Source: Roseovarius gahaiensis (GTDB lineage: Bacteria; Pseudomonadota; Alphaproteobacteria; Rhodobacterales; Rhodobacteraceae). Taken from it: a stretch of 37,733 nt of DNA. This document shows, piece by piece, positions 24,525 through 33,392 of the stretch. Made by a program: the position numbers and the translations under genes. A model generated the notes under the pieces. It was not told the DNA's origin and ran no database searches. It saw only the letters and a program-made list of their open reading frames with translations. How positions within the stretch are numbered: the first letter of the stretch is position 1; each line of letters begins with the position of its first letter. Location of the stretch: positions 1-37,733 of the forward strand of contig NZ_JAAORB010000031.1 in assembly GCF_011601345.1 (NCBI RefSeq). Direction: 5' to 3'.

Positions 24525-26576
24525 TCAATAGTCTTGCGCGCGGCGAATTTTGACCATGCGCTCTGTTGCGGCCATGGCATCGGCCAATGTGACGATCCCT
24601 GCGCCCTCCATAACGTCAAGCATGCGCAGAAACACTTCGGCCGTCGCCATCGCATCGCCAAGCGCCGTGTGGCGGTGCTCGGGCGGGATACTGACCCCGA
24701 ACCGTTCGGCCAGTGCATCCAGTGTGTGCTGCCCCGAATGATCAAACAGCGCCGCCGACAAAAGCACGGTACATAATGTGGGGTGGTCAAAGGCCCGACC
24801 GATCCGATCTTCCTTGAGGCGCAGAAATGCCATGTCGAACGGGGCGTTATGGGCGACCAGAACGGCATCCTCGCAGTAATTGTGAAACTGGCGTCCGGCC
24901 TCGGCGATATCCGGCGCGTCTTGCACCATGTCCGCGCTGATGCCGTGCACCTTGGTCGAGGCCTGCGGGATCGGGCCGCCCGGATTGACCAAGGTATCAA
25001 ACGCCTCCCCGGTCAGGATCCGTCCGTTGACCACCCTCACACCGGCAATTTGCACGATTTCATCGCCGTCCCGTGGTGTCAGGCCGGTTGTTTCGGTGTC
25101 GAACACCACAAATTGCAGTTGGCGCAGCGGAGTATCCGCCAGATCATGATCGGCGGATTGTGCAGGCAGGTTGAAATCGTAGAATTCTGGCCTTGGCTGG
25201 TTTGGCGTCAGTGTCGGTGCCCCGACCCGAGGCAGCGGCAAGACAATGCGGTTTTCATCATGGCTTGGGTCACACCAGATTTCGGTGCGGTGGCTGTCCA
25301 GAACATCGCGGCCCGAATACTCTCCGTAGCCGTCCGACAAGGGCTGACATAGCCAGCTTTCCAGTTGGTCTTCGGTAACATCGGACCCCTGCCAGCCAAG
25401 GGTTAGCCAGATTTCCTTGTTCAGGGCCTCGGCCCCCAAGGTGATGGCTTGACGGCTGCCGTCAGCGCAAAGACCGTCGATGACTCGGGCCAGCAAAGCG
25501 GCCACCGCAAACCCGTCACAGTGAAGGAATACAGGCGGGTCCACCCGGTTGGCCCGCGCCAGACCGCGCGCCGTAAGCGTATCAAAGATGTCGTTCACAC
25601 AAACCTGCGCCATCGGCCAATGCGCCGCGATCTGGCGACCATAACTTTCCCCGCCGCTGTGCAGACGACTGCACAGCCGATCCAGTTCATCGCGCATGGC
25701 TTGACCCAAGTCTGCGGTGGCGGGGGTGCGGTCAAGGTCCGCCGCATCCAAAAGCGCAGTCAACGCCGCAGCGGGGCGTCTGAGATCCTCCAGCAGGGTG
25801 TGGGTCAGATGATCTTGCTCGGCGTGGCTGCGCAGATCGTCGGTGGCATCGTGAAAGACCAAGACATGCCCCGCGATCTGATCGTCACCGTGGATCGGGC
25901 TGACACGCCCCATGACCAAACGGCTCCCCTCTGCGGTGATCGACAAAAACCGTTCCGCGCCGTCATCGCCACGGTCTTGCTTGACTGACAGGCGTTCGAT
26001 CGCGTGCAAAAGCGGCTCGGCACATAAAAACCGGTCAATTTTCCGGTCCAGCCCGATATCGCAGAAAAGCTGTTGGGCCACGCGGTTATAGAGCATGACC
26101 CGCCGGTCCGGCGTCAGCACCACGGCACCTTCTGTCAGGTCATGCAAAAGCGCTTCGAACAGGGTCTTTTCGCGCCGAATTGCGGCGGTTTCATCTTCTA
26201 TGGCTTGGGCTTGCGCCTTGCGGGCTTCGGCCAAGGCGGCGTGCATGGCATTGGCCGCCGGGGCCAAGGCCCCAAGGTGGCGCGCCTGTGTCTGGTCGAT
26301 CCGTTGGTCCACCTTGGCCCGCGCGCGGGTTTGCAGATCTGACGCCAAAGCCAGCACCGGGCGCGCCACGTTTTCATCGAACAGAAAGCCGATCCATACC
26401 GTGATCCCGACAAGCCCGAAAATCGCGATCAGCCCGGCAATCACAAAGCCTTCGATCGGGCCACCATAGCGGGCGTGCCCTAACCACAAGCCGCCGGTGA
26501 TCAATCCCGCGCCGGCCAAGGCCAAAGCGGCAAAGAACAAAACGAAACGCAGTCTCAGGCCCAACCGTTCACGCAT
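24525..26576 (-). CDS. Membrane PAS/degenerate kinase-DnaQ exonuclease fusion
   Basis: A 683-residue protein. Two N-terminal transmembrane helices (about residues 10-32 and 41-65) are followed by a HAMP-like and coiled region (70-140), a PAS domain (about 140-245), a histidine-kinase-like region (about 250-450) and a DEDDh exonuclease (about 487-660). The exonuclease is complete: FDTETTGL with D493/E495, AHNAPFDMAFL with D581, and HTALGDAMAT with H636/D641. The kinase region has Glu (LEDLRRP) where the phosphoacceptor His should be, and lacks the N-box and G-box of an ATPase, so it looks catalytically dead. The gene starts eight bases inside the response regulator gene. Similar DnaQ-type genes sit in acetate-symporter clusters of other proteobacteria. 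Confidence 0.85.
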   Translation of the reverse strand: MRERLGLRLRFVLFFAALALAGAGLITGGLWLGHARYGGPIEGFVIAGLIAIFGLVGITVWIGFLFDENVARPVLALASDLQTRARAKVDQRIDQTQARHLGALAPAANAMHAALAEARKAQAQAIEDETAAIRREKTLFEALLHDLTEGAVVLTPDRRVMLYNRVAQQLFCDIGLDRKIDRFLCAEPLLHAIERLSVKQDRGDDGAERFLSITAEGSRLVMGRVSPIHGDDQIAGHVLVFHDATDDLRSHAEQDHLTHTLLEDLRRPAAALTALLDAADLDRTPATADLGQAMRDELDRLCSRLHSGGESYGRQIAAHWPMAQVCVNDIFDTLTARGLARANRVDPPVFLHCDGFAVAALLARVIDGLCADGSRQAITLGAEALNKEIWLTLGWQGSDVTEDQLESWLCQPLSDGYGEYSGRDVLDSHRTEIWCDPSHDENRIVLPLPRVGAPTLTPNQPRPEFYDFNLPAQSADHDLADTPLRQLQFVVFDTETTGLTPRDGDEIVQIAGVRVVNGRILTGEAFDTLVNPGGPIPQASTKVHGISADMVQDAPDIAEAGRQFHNYCEDAVLVAHNAPFDMAFLRLKEDRIGRAFDHPTLCTVLLSAALFDHSGQHTLDALAERFGVSIPPEHRHTALGDAMATAEVFLRMLDVMEGAGIVTLADAMAATERMVKIRRAQDY

Positions 26577-26952
26577 CGCGGCCCTTCCCTGTCAAAATGT
26601 TGATTTCACGGACCAGCTCCGAAGTCGGAAAGGGTTTGATCAAAAACGCGTCGGCCCCAAGGGCCAAGCCCTTGCGGCGTTCGGCCTGACTGCCTCGGGC
26701 GGTCATCATAATCACCCTCAGATCGCGAAGGCCGACTGTTTGGCGGATGGCTTGGCAGATTTCAAAGCCGGACCGGTCGGGCAACAAGATATCAAGCAAC
26801 ACCACATCAATTGAACCGTCTTGCAGGGCGGCAAGCGCGCTGGTGCCATCCGCGGCGCGCCGGGTGCGATACCCGTGCCGCGACAGCACGATATCAAGCG
26901 CATGCGCAAAGTTGTCTTCGTCGTCGACAATCAAGACGGTTTTATCAGCCAT
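26569..26952 (-). CDS. Single-domain response regulator
   Basis: A 127-residue CheY-like receiver. The acidic pair is D10-D11 (LIVDDED), the phosphoacceptor D54 (VVLLDILLP), the Thr in MMTARG and the Lys in FLIKPF. All catalytic positions are present and there is no output domain. The start at 26952 gives an 8-base overlap with the upstream membrane protein, and its 3' end overlaps the kinase-like/DnaQ fusion by 8 bases, so it probably acts with that protein. A kinase partner in the fusion is unlikely because its His is missing, so the phosphoryl donor may lie elsewhere. Confidence 0.9.
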   Translation of the reverse strand: MADKTVLIVDDEDNFAHALDIVLSRHGYRTRRAADGTSALAALQDGSIDVVLLDILLPDRSGFEICQAIRQTVGLRDLRVIMMTARGSQAERRKGLALGADAFLIKPFPTSELVREINILTGKGRDA

Positions 26953-27487
26953 CGGTCTGATCCGGTTGGAGGTCGGATGCCAGCGGGGCGCAGGCGATTT
27001 CAAGAACCTGATCGTCGGCGGCCACTGGGCGCCATTGGGCCTGAGCAGGGTCCGCCAAGGCCGCATCCGACACATCGGCCCGCATCCCACGCGCGCAATC
27101 CAGAAATTGCGGCACCATGGCCGTGCGCCGCCACCGGGCAAAAACATATAGGTCGGCAAGCTTGATGTCGGCGTTGTTGGGCTGGGTTTTCATGCCTGCG
27201 TGATCCAGCACCGCCAAGGCGGTCACCTGCGGCTTGATGTATGTCCATGGTTTCCAGAACACTTGCCGTTCGATCGGTTTTACAACGACCATACCGGGGG
27301 GCAATTCCGCCTGCGTTCGGCTGGCCCAGCTGTATTCAGACCAGACCGCATAAGCGATCATCGTCAGGCCAGCGGCCACCGGCATGACCCATTTGGGCAG
27401 GCGTCCGCCCGTCAGCTTGTTGATCAGCAAGACCAATCCTGCCGCGCCCAAAGCGGCAGTGAAGGTGGCGATGAGTTCCAGAAACAT
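26945..27487 (-). CDS. Conserved membrane protein of unknown function
   Basis: A 180-residue protein with two N-terminal hydrophobic helices (about residues 5-25 and 32-52) and a soluble domain of about 125 residues with the pattern WKPWTYIKPQVTALAVLDH and YVFARWRRTAMVPQFLDCARG. I do not recognise the family. It is the gene between the DUF294 protein and the response regulator, overlapping the latter by eight bases. This suggests a role in the signalling part of the acetate-type cluster. Confidence 0.75.
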   Translation of the reverse strand: MFLELIATFTAALGAAGLVLLINKLTGGRLPKWVMPVAAGLTMIAYAVWSEYSWASRTQAELPPGMVVVKPIERQVFWKPWTYIKPQVTALAVLDHAGMKTQPNNADIKLADLYVFARWRRTAMVPQFLDCARGMRADVSDAALADPAQAQWRPVAADDQVLEIACAPLASDLQPDQTDG

Positions 27488-27502
27488 CGGCGCTCCTTTT
27501 CC

Positions 27503-29329
27503 TTATGATGCGCGGCCAAGCGCCGATTGCATGGTTTTGATCACCATAAAGGCATCGCGCAGGTGATTTCGCTCAAGCTCGGATAACTGAACAGGCGACA
27601 GGAAGTTGTCGGGATGTTGATCCTTGCGCAGCTGCGCGGCCTGATGGCGTAGACGGGTTTCGGCAATCATATCATAGGCATCCAAAAGGTCGGATGCGCC
27701 CGAAGGTGAAATGATCCCGTGCTCTTGCGCCAATTCCAGACGTTCGCGGGTGTTGGCGGCCTCGAAGGCGCCTTGCAGGGCATAGACCCGCGCCAGATCC
27801 ACCACGGGCACCACGCCGGACAGCTTTAAATCAATTGTGTTCTTATGCTCGCCCGAGCGGATAAGCGCGAACCCTCGAAACAGGCTGAGCGGCGGCGTGT
27901 GCTTGAGAGAGTTTGACACCATATGCGCCACAAAGATGGAATTGGCTTTGGCCTTTTTCAAAACCTCGTGTTGCAGGTTTTCAAAAAGCGCGCTTTCGCC
28001 GCTGATCGGGCGCAGATCGAACATGACCGAGGCCAGCATTTGCGCCTCGTTGTCCGGCTCGTTGATCCACGTGGTAAAATAATCGCGCCACACTTTGCGC
28101 GGTTGTCGCCAGCGGGGCGTCGTGGCCATCATGTCGCCCGGGCAATAGACGAACCCGCAGGTGTTCAGCCCGTCGCAGACGAACTGTGCAAGCTGCGCGA
28201 AATAGGTGTCGTGCTCGGGCTTGAAGGCATCGTCAAGGATCAGGCAGTTGTCCTGATCGCTGATGCCGGTTTGTTCTTGCCGCCCCTGAGAGCCGCAGGC
28301 CAGCCAGAGATACGGCACCGGCGGCGGGCCCAGTTTGCGCTCGGCCAGCACCAGCAGGCGGCGGGTGATTGCATCGGTCACGTTGGTGATGCGGCGGGTG
28401 ATGGCCTGATGTTTGACGCCTTCACTGACCAGTTGCGCGAGCAATTTGGGCACGCGTTCCATGACCTTGGCCATGTCCTCAGCCGTGTCGCATTGCACGA
28501 TATCGGCGGCGATATGGCTGGCGGTTGTCGCCTGCTGGCGGATCAGGTCGGTCCGGGTCAGCATGCCCACAACCCTGTCACCTTTTGCCACGGGCAAATG
28601 ATTGAACTTGTGGTTGGCCAGCAGCAATAGCGCGTCCAGCCCAAGGGCGTCGGGCGAAATGGTGATTGGATCGGGGGTCATGACCTGCGACACCAAGACA
28701 TCTCCGCCGAGGCCTTCGGCCAGAACCTTGTTGGTCATGTCATGCACGGTGATGATGCCGTTCAGCGTTTTGTCATCCATTACCAGCAGCGATGAAATCG
28801 ACTTGTCGCGCATGGTGCGGGCGACCGCCTGAACCGTTTCGTTGGGGGGGCAGGATAGCGGCGCACCTGTCATCAAGTCGGATACCTGTAGCGAGGTCAG
28901 GCCGGTGTCGCTTGCGCCCGCAACCTCGGCAGACACGGCTTTGCCGGGGCGAAACCATTCGGCGAAGGCGGGCACATCGGCCATCAGCGCGCGGAACCGC
29001 CTTGCCGGAATCATCAAGAAACTGGCGGTTTCGGCAACGCGCGCGCCCAAGGTTGCCTTGTCGTCGCGCATCAGCGCGCGCTCGCCCATCACGTCGCCCG
29101 GTCCGCGCTGCGTGATCAGGTCGCCGTCTTGCGAAATGATATCGAGCAGGCCCGTCTCGATCAGGTAAAGCCCATCCAGCGGATCGCCCGCGTGAAAGAG
29201 CACTTGACCGGGGTCAGCCGTGATGCGGGTGATTTCAGGTGCCAGATCGGCCCGTGTTTCGGGGGTAAGCATGTCAAACGGGGCATGGCGGGACAGGCTA
29301 TCCAAGATGGTGGCTTGATCCTGAGGCAT
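27503..29329 (-). CDS. cNMP-binding/CBS/DUF294 nucleotidyltransferase-like protein
   Basis: A 608-residue soluble protein in the order: cyclic-nucleotide-binding domain (about residues 10-120), two CBS domains (about 148-270), and a DUF294 nucleotidyltransferase-fold domain from about 290. The nucleotidyltransferase signature GSQGRQEQTGISDQD lies at 346-360, with the DxD pair at its end. The family is thought to regulate transport or acetate metabolism and is commonly next to VC_2705 symporters. The gene is 15 bp upstream of the membrane protein at 27487 and 138 bp downstream of the symporter stop. It is not a canonical kinase. Confidence 0.9.
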   Translation of the reverse strand: MPQDQATILDSLSRHAPFDMLTPETRADLAPEITRITADPGQVLFHAGDPLDGLYLIETGLLDIISQDGDLITQRGPGDVMGERALMRDDKATLGARVAETASFLMIPARRFRALMADVPAFAEWFRPGKAVSAEVAGASDTGLTSLQVSDLMTGAPLSCPPNETVQAVARTMRDKSISSLLVMDDKTLNGIITVHDMTNKVLAEGLGGDVLVSQVMTPDPITISPDALGLDALLLLANHKFNHLPVAKGDRVVGMLTRTDLIRQQATTASHIAADIVQCDTAEDMAKVMERVPKLLAQLVSEGVKHQAITRRITNVTDAITRRLLVLAERKLGPPPVPYLWLACGSQGRQEQTGISDQDNCLILDDAFKPEHDTYFAQLAQFVCDGLNTCGFVYCPGDMMATTPRWRQPRKVWRDYFTTWINEPDNEAQMLASVMFDLRPISGESALFENLQHEVLKKAKANSIFVAHMVSNSLKHTPPLSLFRGFALIRSGEHKNTIDLKLSGVVPVVDLARVYALQGAFEAANTRERLELAQEHGIISPSGASDLLDAYDMIAETRLRHQAAQLRKDQHPDNFLSPVQLSELERNHLRDAFMVIKTMQSALGRAS

Positions 29330-29438
29330 GCGGGCCCTCCTGTGACGGCGCTAAAATTCTGTGGGTGGTGCCGCGGGTGTGTTGCGGCTGGTGCAGAACG
29401 CGCAAGCCAAGCTTAGCGTTCTATGATCCCAAAGGGCA

Positions 29439-29469
29439 GGGGGCGCGAATACGCGCCCCCCTTTTTTTT
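29439..29469 (+). terminator. Intrinsic terminator facing the plus strand
   Basis: GGGGGCGCG (29439-29447), loop AATA and CGCGCCCCC (29452-29460) form a perfect nine-base stem, followed by C and eight T residues (29462-29469) on the plus strand. On the minus strand the same hairpin has no T-run. Every flanking gene is on the minus strand, so the good orientation is antisense to the DUF294/symporter unit. It may still slow minus transcripts by structure. Confidence 0.6.
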
Positions 29470-31252
29470 AGTGATCGGCTGTCGCAGCGGCGGCCCCGCG
29501 CGGCACACGGACGCTTTCGACCAGTTCTTCGATCTCCTGCGGGATCGGATCGGTCGATTTCGACACGAGGAAGGCAACCGCAAAGTTGATCATCGCACCG
29601 ATCGCACCGAACGAGGTTGATTTGATCGTGCCCAGCAACGGATCGGCATCGCTGAACGTGTTCGTGTCAGGAATAAAGAACCAACCCTTATGCAGGAAGA
29701 TGTAGACCAGCGTAACGATCAGACCGGCCAGCATACCCGCCACGGCACCTTTGTTGTTCACCTTGGTAAAGATGCCCATCATCAGCGCCGGGAAGATCGA
29801 CGCCGCCGCAAGGCCAAAGGCAAGCGCCACGGTTTGCGCAGCAAAGCCCGGCGGGTTGAGGCCCAGATAGGTTGCCACGGCAATGGCCACGGCCATCGCA
29901 ATCCGCGCCGATAGCAACTCGCCCTTCTCCGAGATGTTCGGATTGAACTGTCCCTTGATCAAGTCATGGCTGACCGCCGAGGAAATCGCCAGCAACAGAC
30001 CGGCTGCAGTGGATAGCGCGGCGGCAAGGCCACCGGCGGCCACAAGGCCGATCACCCAACTGGGCAAGTTGGCAATCTCAGGGTTTGCAAGCACAAGGAT
30101 GTCACGGTTGAAGTTGGTCAGCTCGTTGCCTTCCCACCCCTCTTCAGCGGCTTTGGCCTGCATCTCGTCCGAGGCGTCGTTGTAGTACTGGATCCGGCCA
30201 TCGCCGTTCTTGTCTTCCCAGCCAAGAAGGCCGGTTTTTTGCCATGTGGCCATCCATTCATACGCCGGGTCATTTTCGATCTGCTCGACCGAAACAGCCT
30301 GACTGTTGGTGCCTTCCGGCCACATCAATTCGGTGATGTTCATGCGCGCCATTGCGCCAACAGCCGGGGCCGTCAGATACAGCAGTGCAATGAAAACCAG
30401 TGTCCAGCCGGCAGACCAGCGGGCGTCCGAAACCTTGGGCACGGTGAAGAAGCGCATGATGACATGCGGCAGGCCCGCGGTGCCGATCATCAGCGACAAG
30501 GTGAACAGAACCATGTTCAGCGTGTCGGCATGATGCGCAGTGTATTCGGCAAAGCCCAGTTCGGTGACGATCTGGTCCAGCTTGGCCAAAAGCGGCTCGC
30601 CGCTGGCGACATGGTCACCAAAAAGGCCGAGCGCCGGAATCGGGTTGCCGGTCAGTTGCAGCGAAATGAAGATTGCCGGAATCGTATAGGCAAGGATCAG
30701 AACGCAGTACTGCGCAACCTGCGTATAGGTCACGCCCTTCATCCCGCCGAACACGGCGTAAGCAAAGACCACACAAGCCCCGATCAGCAGACCGGCGGTG
30801 TTGGACACTTCCAAAAAGCGGCCAAAGGCCACGCCGACGCCGGTCATCTGGCCAATCACATAGGTGGTCGACGCCACGATCAGGCAGATCACGGCAACCA
30901 TGCGCGCGGTCGAGCTGTAGAAGCGATCACCGATGAATTCCGAGACGGTGTATTTGCCAAACTTGCGCAAGTAAGGCGCAAGCAGCAACGCCAGCAGCAC
31001 ATAGCCGCCGGTCCAACCCATCAGGAACGACGAGTTGTCATAGCCGGTGAAGGCAATCAGGCCCGCCATCGAGATGAACGAGGCCGCCGACATCCAGTCG
31101 GCCGCAGTGGCCATGCCGTTGGTGACAGGGTGAACCCCACGCCCGGCGGCGTAGAATTCCGAGGTTGAGCCCGCACGGGCCCAAATTGCGATGCCGATGT
31201 AAAGCGCAAAGGACGCCCCCACAAACAACAGGTTGATTACAAACTGGTCCAT
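29468..31252 (-). CDS. Sodium:solute symporter (VC_2705-type, probable acetate/monocarboxylate)
   Basis: A 594-residue, roughly 13-helix SSS-family carrier. Typical blocks are GRGVHPVTNGMATAADWMSAASF (part) and VYIFLHKGWFFIP. The order DUF4212-symporter-cNMP/CBS/DUF294 is the conserved acetate-permease-like cluster, hence the substrate inference; a pyruvate or other short acid is possible. It carries an unusual extramembrane insertion with an EF-hand-like loop DKNGDGRIQYYN (30179-30214). It starts 11 bp after the DUF4212 gene. Confidence 0.9.
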   Translation of the reverse strand: MDQFVINLLFVGASFALYIGIAIWARAGSTSEFYAAGRGVHPVTNGMATAADWMSAASFISMAGLIAFTGYDNSSFLMGWTGGYVLLALLLAPYLRKFGKYTVSEFIGDRFYSSTARMVAVICLIVASTTYVIGQMTGVGVAFGRFLEVSNTAGLLIGACVVFAYAVFGGMKGVTYTQVAQYCVLILAYTIPAIFISLQLTGNPIPALGLFGDHVASGEPLLAKLDQIVTELGFAEYTAHHADTLNMVLFTLSLMIGTAGLPHVIMRFFTVPKVSDARWSAGWTLVFIALLYLTAPAVGAMARMNITELMWPEGTNSQAVSVEQIENDPAYEWMATWQKTGLLGWEDKNGDGRIQYYNDASDEMQAKAAEEGWEGNELTNFNRDILVLANPEIANLPSWVIGLVAAGGLAAALSTAAGLLLAISSAVSHDLIKGQFNPNISEKGELLSARIAMAVAIAVATYLGLNPPGFAAQTVALAFGLAAASIFPALMMGIFTKVNNKGAVAGMLAGLIVTLVYIFLHKGWFFIPDTNTFSDADPLLGTIKSTSFGAIGAMINFAVAFLVSKSTDPIPQEIEELVESVRVPRGAAAATADH

Positions 31253-31263
31253 TTCCGCGTTCC

Positions 31264-31524
31264 TTATTCTTCACCGACGCCGTATTCGGCATCGAGTTTG
31301 TTCATGCGCCACGCGTAAAAGAAGATCAGGCACAGAAATACCAAGATCGATCCTTGCTGCGCGAACCAAAAGCCCAAGTCACTGCCGCCCACGGCAATGC
31401 CCGACAGCATTGGGCGCAGCAAAATGCCAAAGCCGAACGACACGATCGCCCAGATGATCAGGCTTCCTAGAATCAGGCGCAAGTTGGCGGACCAATATGC
31501 GTTGTCAGATGATTTTTCGGACAT
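31264..31524 (-). CDS. DUF4212 symporter partner membrane protein
   Basis: An 86-residue protein with two transmembrane helices (about residues 17-38 and 52-72), beginning YWSANLRLILGSLIIWAIVSFG (part). DUF4212 proteins are small subunits that accompany VC_2705-type sodium:solute symporters. The ATG at 31524 has a good AGGGAGGAC Shine-Dalgarno sequence upstream. It is followed by the symporter after 11 bp. Confidence 0.92.
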   Translation of the reverse strand: MSEKSSDNAYWSANLRLILGSLIIWAIVSFGFGILLRPMLSGIAVGGSDLGFWFAQQGSILVFLCLIFFYAWRMNKLDAEYGVGEE

Positions 31525-31585
31525 TTTTGTCCTCCCTTTCCGGTTTCTAATTTGAGCGCGGGATATGCCCTGCGCCCGCTCTTGC

Positions 31586-32272
31586 TTAGGCGATTGTTTT
31601 TTGAACAATCGTTGCCATTTTGGTGGTGATGGCGTCGATCTGGCCCATGGCGTCAACCCGCTGCAACACGCCTTTGCCGTCGTAGTAGCTGATCAGCGGC
31701 GCGGTTTGTGCGTGGTAAGCCTTGAGCCGTTGACCAACCGTTTCGGCGGTGTCGTCGGCGCGTCGGCTCATCTTGGTGCCGCCGCAGGCGTCGCACACAC
31801 CTTCGACAGCTGGTTGCTTGAAACTGTCGTGATAGCCCTCGCCACAGCCCGCACAGGTATACCGCCCCGAAATCCGCTCGATCATGGCCGCATCCTCGAC
31901 ATCAAGGCTGATCGCGGCGGTGATGGTCTGCCCGATCTCTTGCATCAACCCGTCCAGCGCTTCGGCTTGAACCGTGGTGCGCGGAAAACCATCAAGGATC
32001 ACGCCATTGGCACAATCTGGGTCGGCCAGCCGATCCCGCAGGATGGCAATAACGATATCGTCGCTGACCAAGTCGCCGGCTTCCATCACGGCCTTGGCTT
32101 GTTTTCCAGCCTCCGTTCCGGCAGCCACCGCGGCGCGCAGCAAATCCCCGGTAGACAGTTGGACAAGGCCAAATGTCTCTTCCAGTTTTCGGGCTTGGGT
32201 GCCCTTACCAGCGCCCGGTGGCCCCAGCAGAACAAGGTTGGCAGGTGTTTTAGGTGTGGCTGTTCCGTCCAT
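31586..32272 (-). CDS. adk: Adenylate kinase (zinc-LID type)
   Basis: A 228-residue nucleoside monophosphate kinase, converting AMP + ATP to 2 ADP. The P-loop is GPPGAGKGT (residues 17-25), the NMP-binding motif LDGFPRT is near residue 93, and a four-Cys LID (CAGC about residue 137 and CDAC about residue 160) binds zinc. An N-terminal extension of about 10 residues precedes the P-loop. It stands 61 bp upstream of DUF4212 on the same strand, apart from the ribosomal-protein context usual for adk. Near an acetate carrier it could recycle AMP made by acetyl-CoA synthetase, which is an inference. Confidence 0.93.
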   Translation of the reverse strand: MDGTATPKTPANLVLLGPPGAGKGTQARKLEETFGLVQLSTGDLLRAAVAAGTEAGKQAKAVMEAGDLVSDDIVIAILRDRLADPDCANGVILDGFPRTTVQAEALDGLMQEIGQTITAAISLDVEDAAMIERISGRYTCAGCGEGYHDSFKQPAVEGVCDACGGTKMSRRADDTAETVGQRLKAYHAQTAPLISYYDGKGVLQRVDAMGQIDAITTKMATIVQKTIA

Positions 32273-33392
32273 AGGGACCTCCGCAGTCTGATGTAAGGTC
32301 GAAGGTCACGCGCGAAACATTCCACAAACAGCTTCGCGGGCGACCAATTGGATCGCTCGCGGTGAATGCGTTCACCCAAGCTCGCGCCAAGGCGTTGCCG
32401 ACCGAAGCTGTCGGTGTATTAATCATTAGTCCCCCTCCGACGTTTCATTTGCACTAGCCGCGTCTCTCCTTCGCGGGTGGGCAAAATCAACTTGTGGTAG
32501 CGGAATAGCATAAAATTAACACGATGTTTAAATTTATATTGTTTTCAGCGGATTATATGTAAATTTTTTTCATAAAACGATTGCGCCATTGAAAATTTAT
32601 TTTCAATACAGTGAATTATGTGCGCAATATCAATATTCTGATGGTGGCCACGGCATACAGTCGCATACATATTTTGGCAGATGTTTGCGCAACCATGGCC
32701 GCGCGATTTGTTTCGCAGGGAATTCACGCCTTTACGGCGTAGCTTGATGATGCATCGAATCGGGAAAAGCACCAGGCCAAAAGCCAAAGGTTTCACGACT
32801 TGATCGGGCGGTGCCGTGCTTGGGGCATCCCTGTTTCAACGAAGTTTAACGGACCTATAGGGGGCTGGCATGCCGCGACGTGTGTCCATTTTGAATCCAA
32901 GGGGGCCGAAGTAGGGCAATCACCCCGCTATACTTTTGTATTGCGGCCTCACGCTTCTGCGCCGGGCCTTAGCCGTTTGCGCATTGGTGCTGTCGCCAAA
33001 CGCACCTCATAATCAAAACAGTATCTATTTTCGCCCCATGAAGGTGCTGGTCCTGTGACCGACTGTGAAAATGCTAAATACATTTCGGCAAGGTAACCGT
33101 TCCCTTGCGTCACGCATCAGCCAGCGCAACTGCGAAAAGTAGCTGTAAAGCCACGTGTGACGTATGTCCACGTGGGGTTCGGAGCGTACGCAGGCCTGAT
33201 GCAACGCAGTGCAAATCTAGAATTCAAAATAGCAGGGTACGGCGCAAACAGGCTCACTTTAAGCCATTTACCCGAGTCGCCCACAGTGGAGAAAGGCGTT
33301 TTGCCGAGATCCACAAGCGGTTTCGAAACGTCATCAACCGGGTCCAGAGCGCGTCTGGCATGCGCCACCCAAAAGCGAGCGTGGTTCAAAAA
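32273..33392. other. Gene-poor intergenic region with AT-rich patch
   Basis: About 1.1 kb between adk and the receiver-like gene. Positions 32521-32580 are only about 22 percent GC, against a GC-rich surround. Short frames (83 codons on the minus strand at 32545-32796 and 70 codons on the plus strand at 32800-33012) have no recognisable domain or good ribosome binding site, so they are not called. No tRNA or insertion sequence was recognised. Confidence 0.6.
32588..32607. promoter_or_regulatory. 20-bp palindrome in the AT-rich patch (candidate operator)
   Basis: ATTGAAAAT (32588-32596) and ATTTTCAAT (32599-32607) are exact reverse complements with a two-base spacer. It has operator-like symmetry. 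It is close to but not the TGA-N9-TCA iron-Rhodo-box (here TGA-N10-TCA). The nearest starts are adk at 32272 (minus) and the receiver-like gene at 33393 (plus), both far away. Confidence 0.4.

Noticed and set aside
32545..32796. 83-codon minus-strand frame in the AT-rich intergenic region
   Set aside because: There is no recognisable domain, no good ribosome binding site, and the frame ends in the low-GC patch.
33105..33392. N-terminal extension of the receiver-like gene to 33105
   Set aside because: The extra 96 codons are low-complexity, Arg/Ser rich and show no conserved pattern or ribosome binding site.
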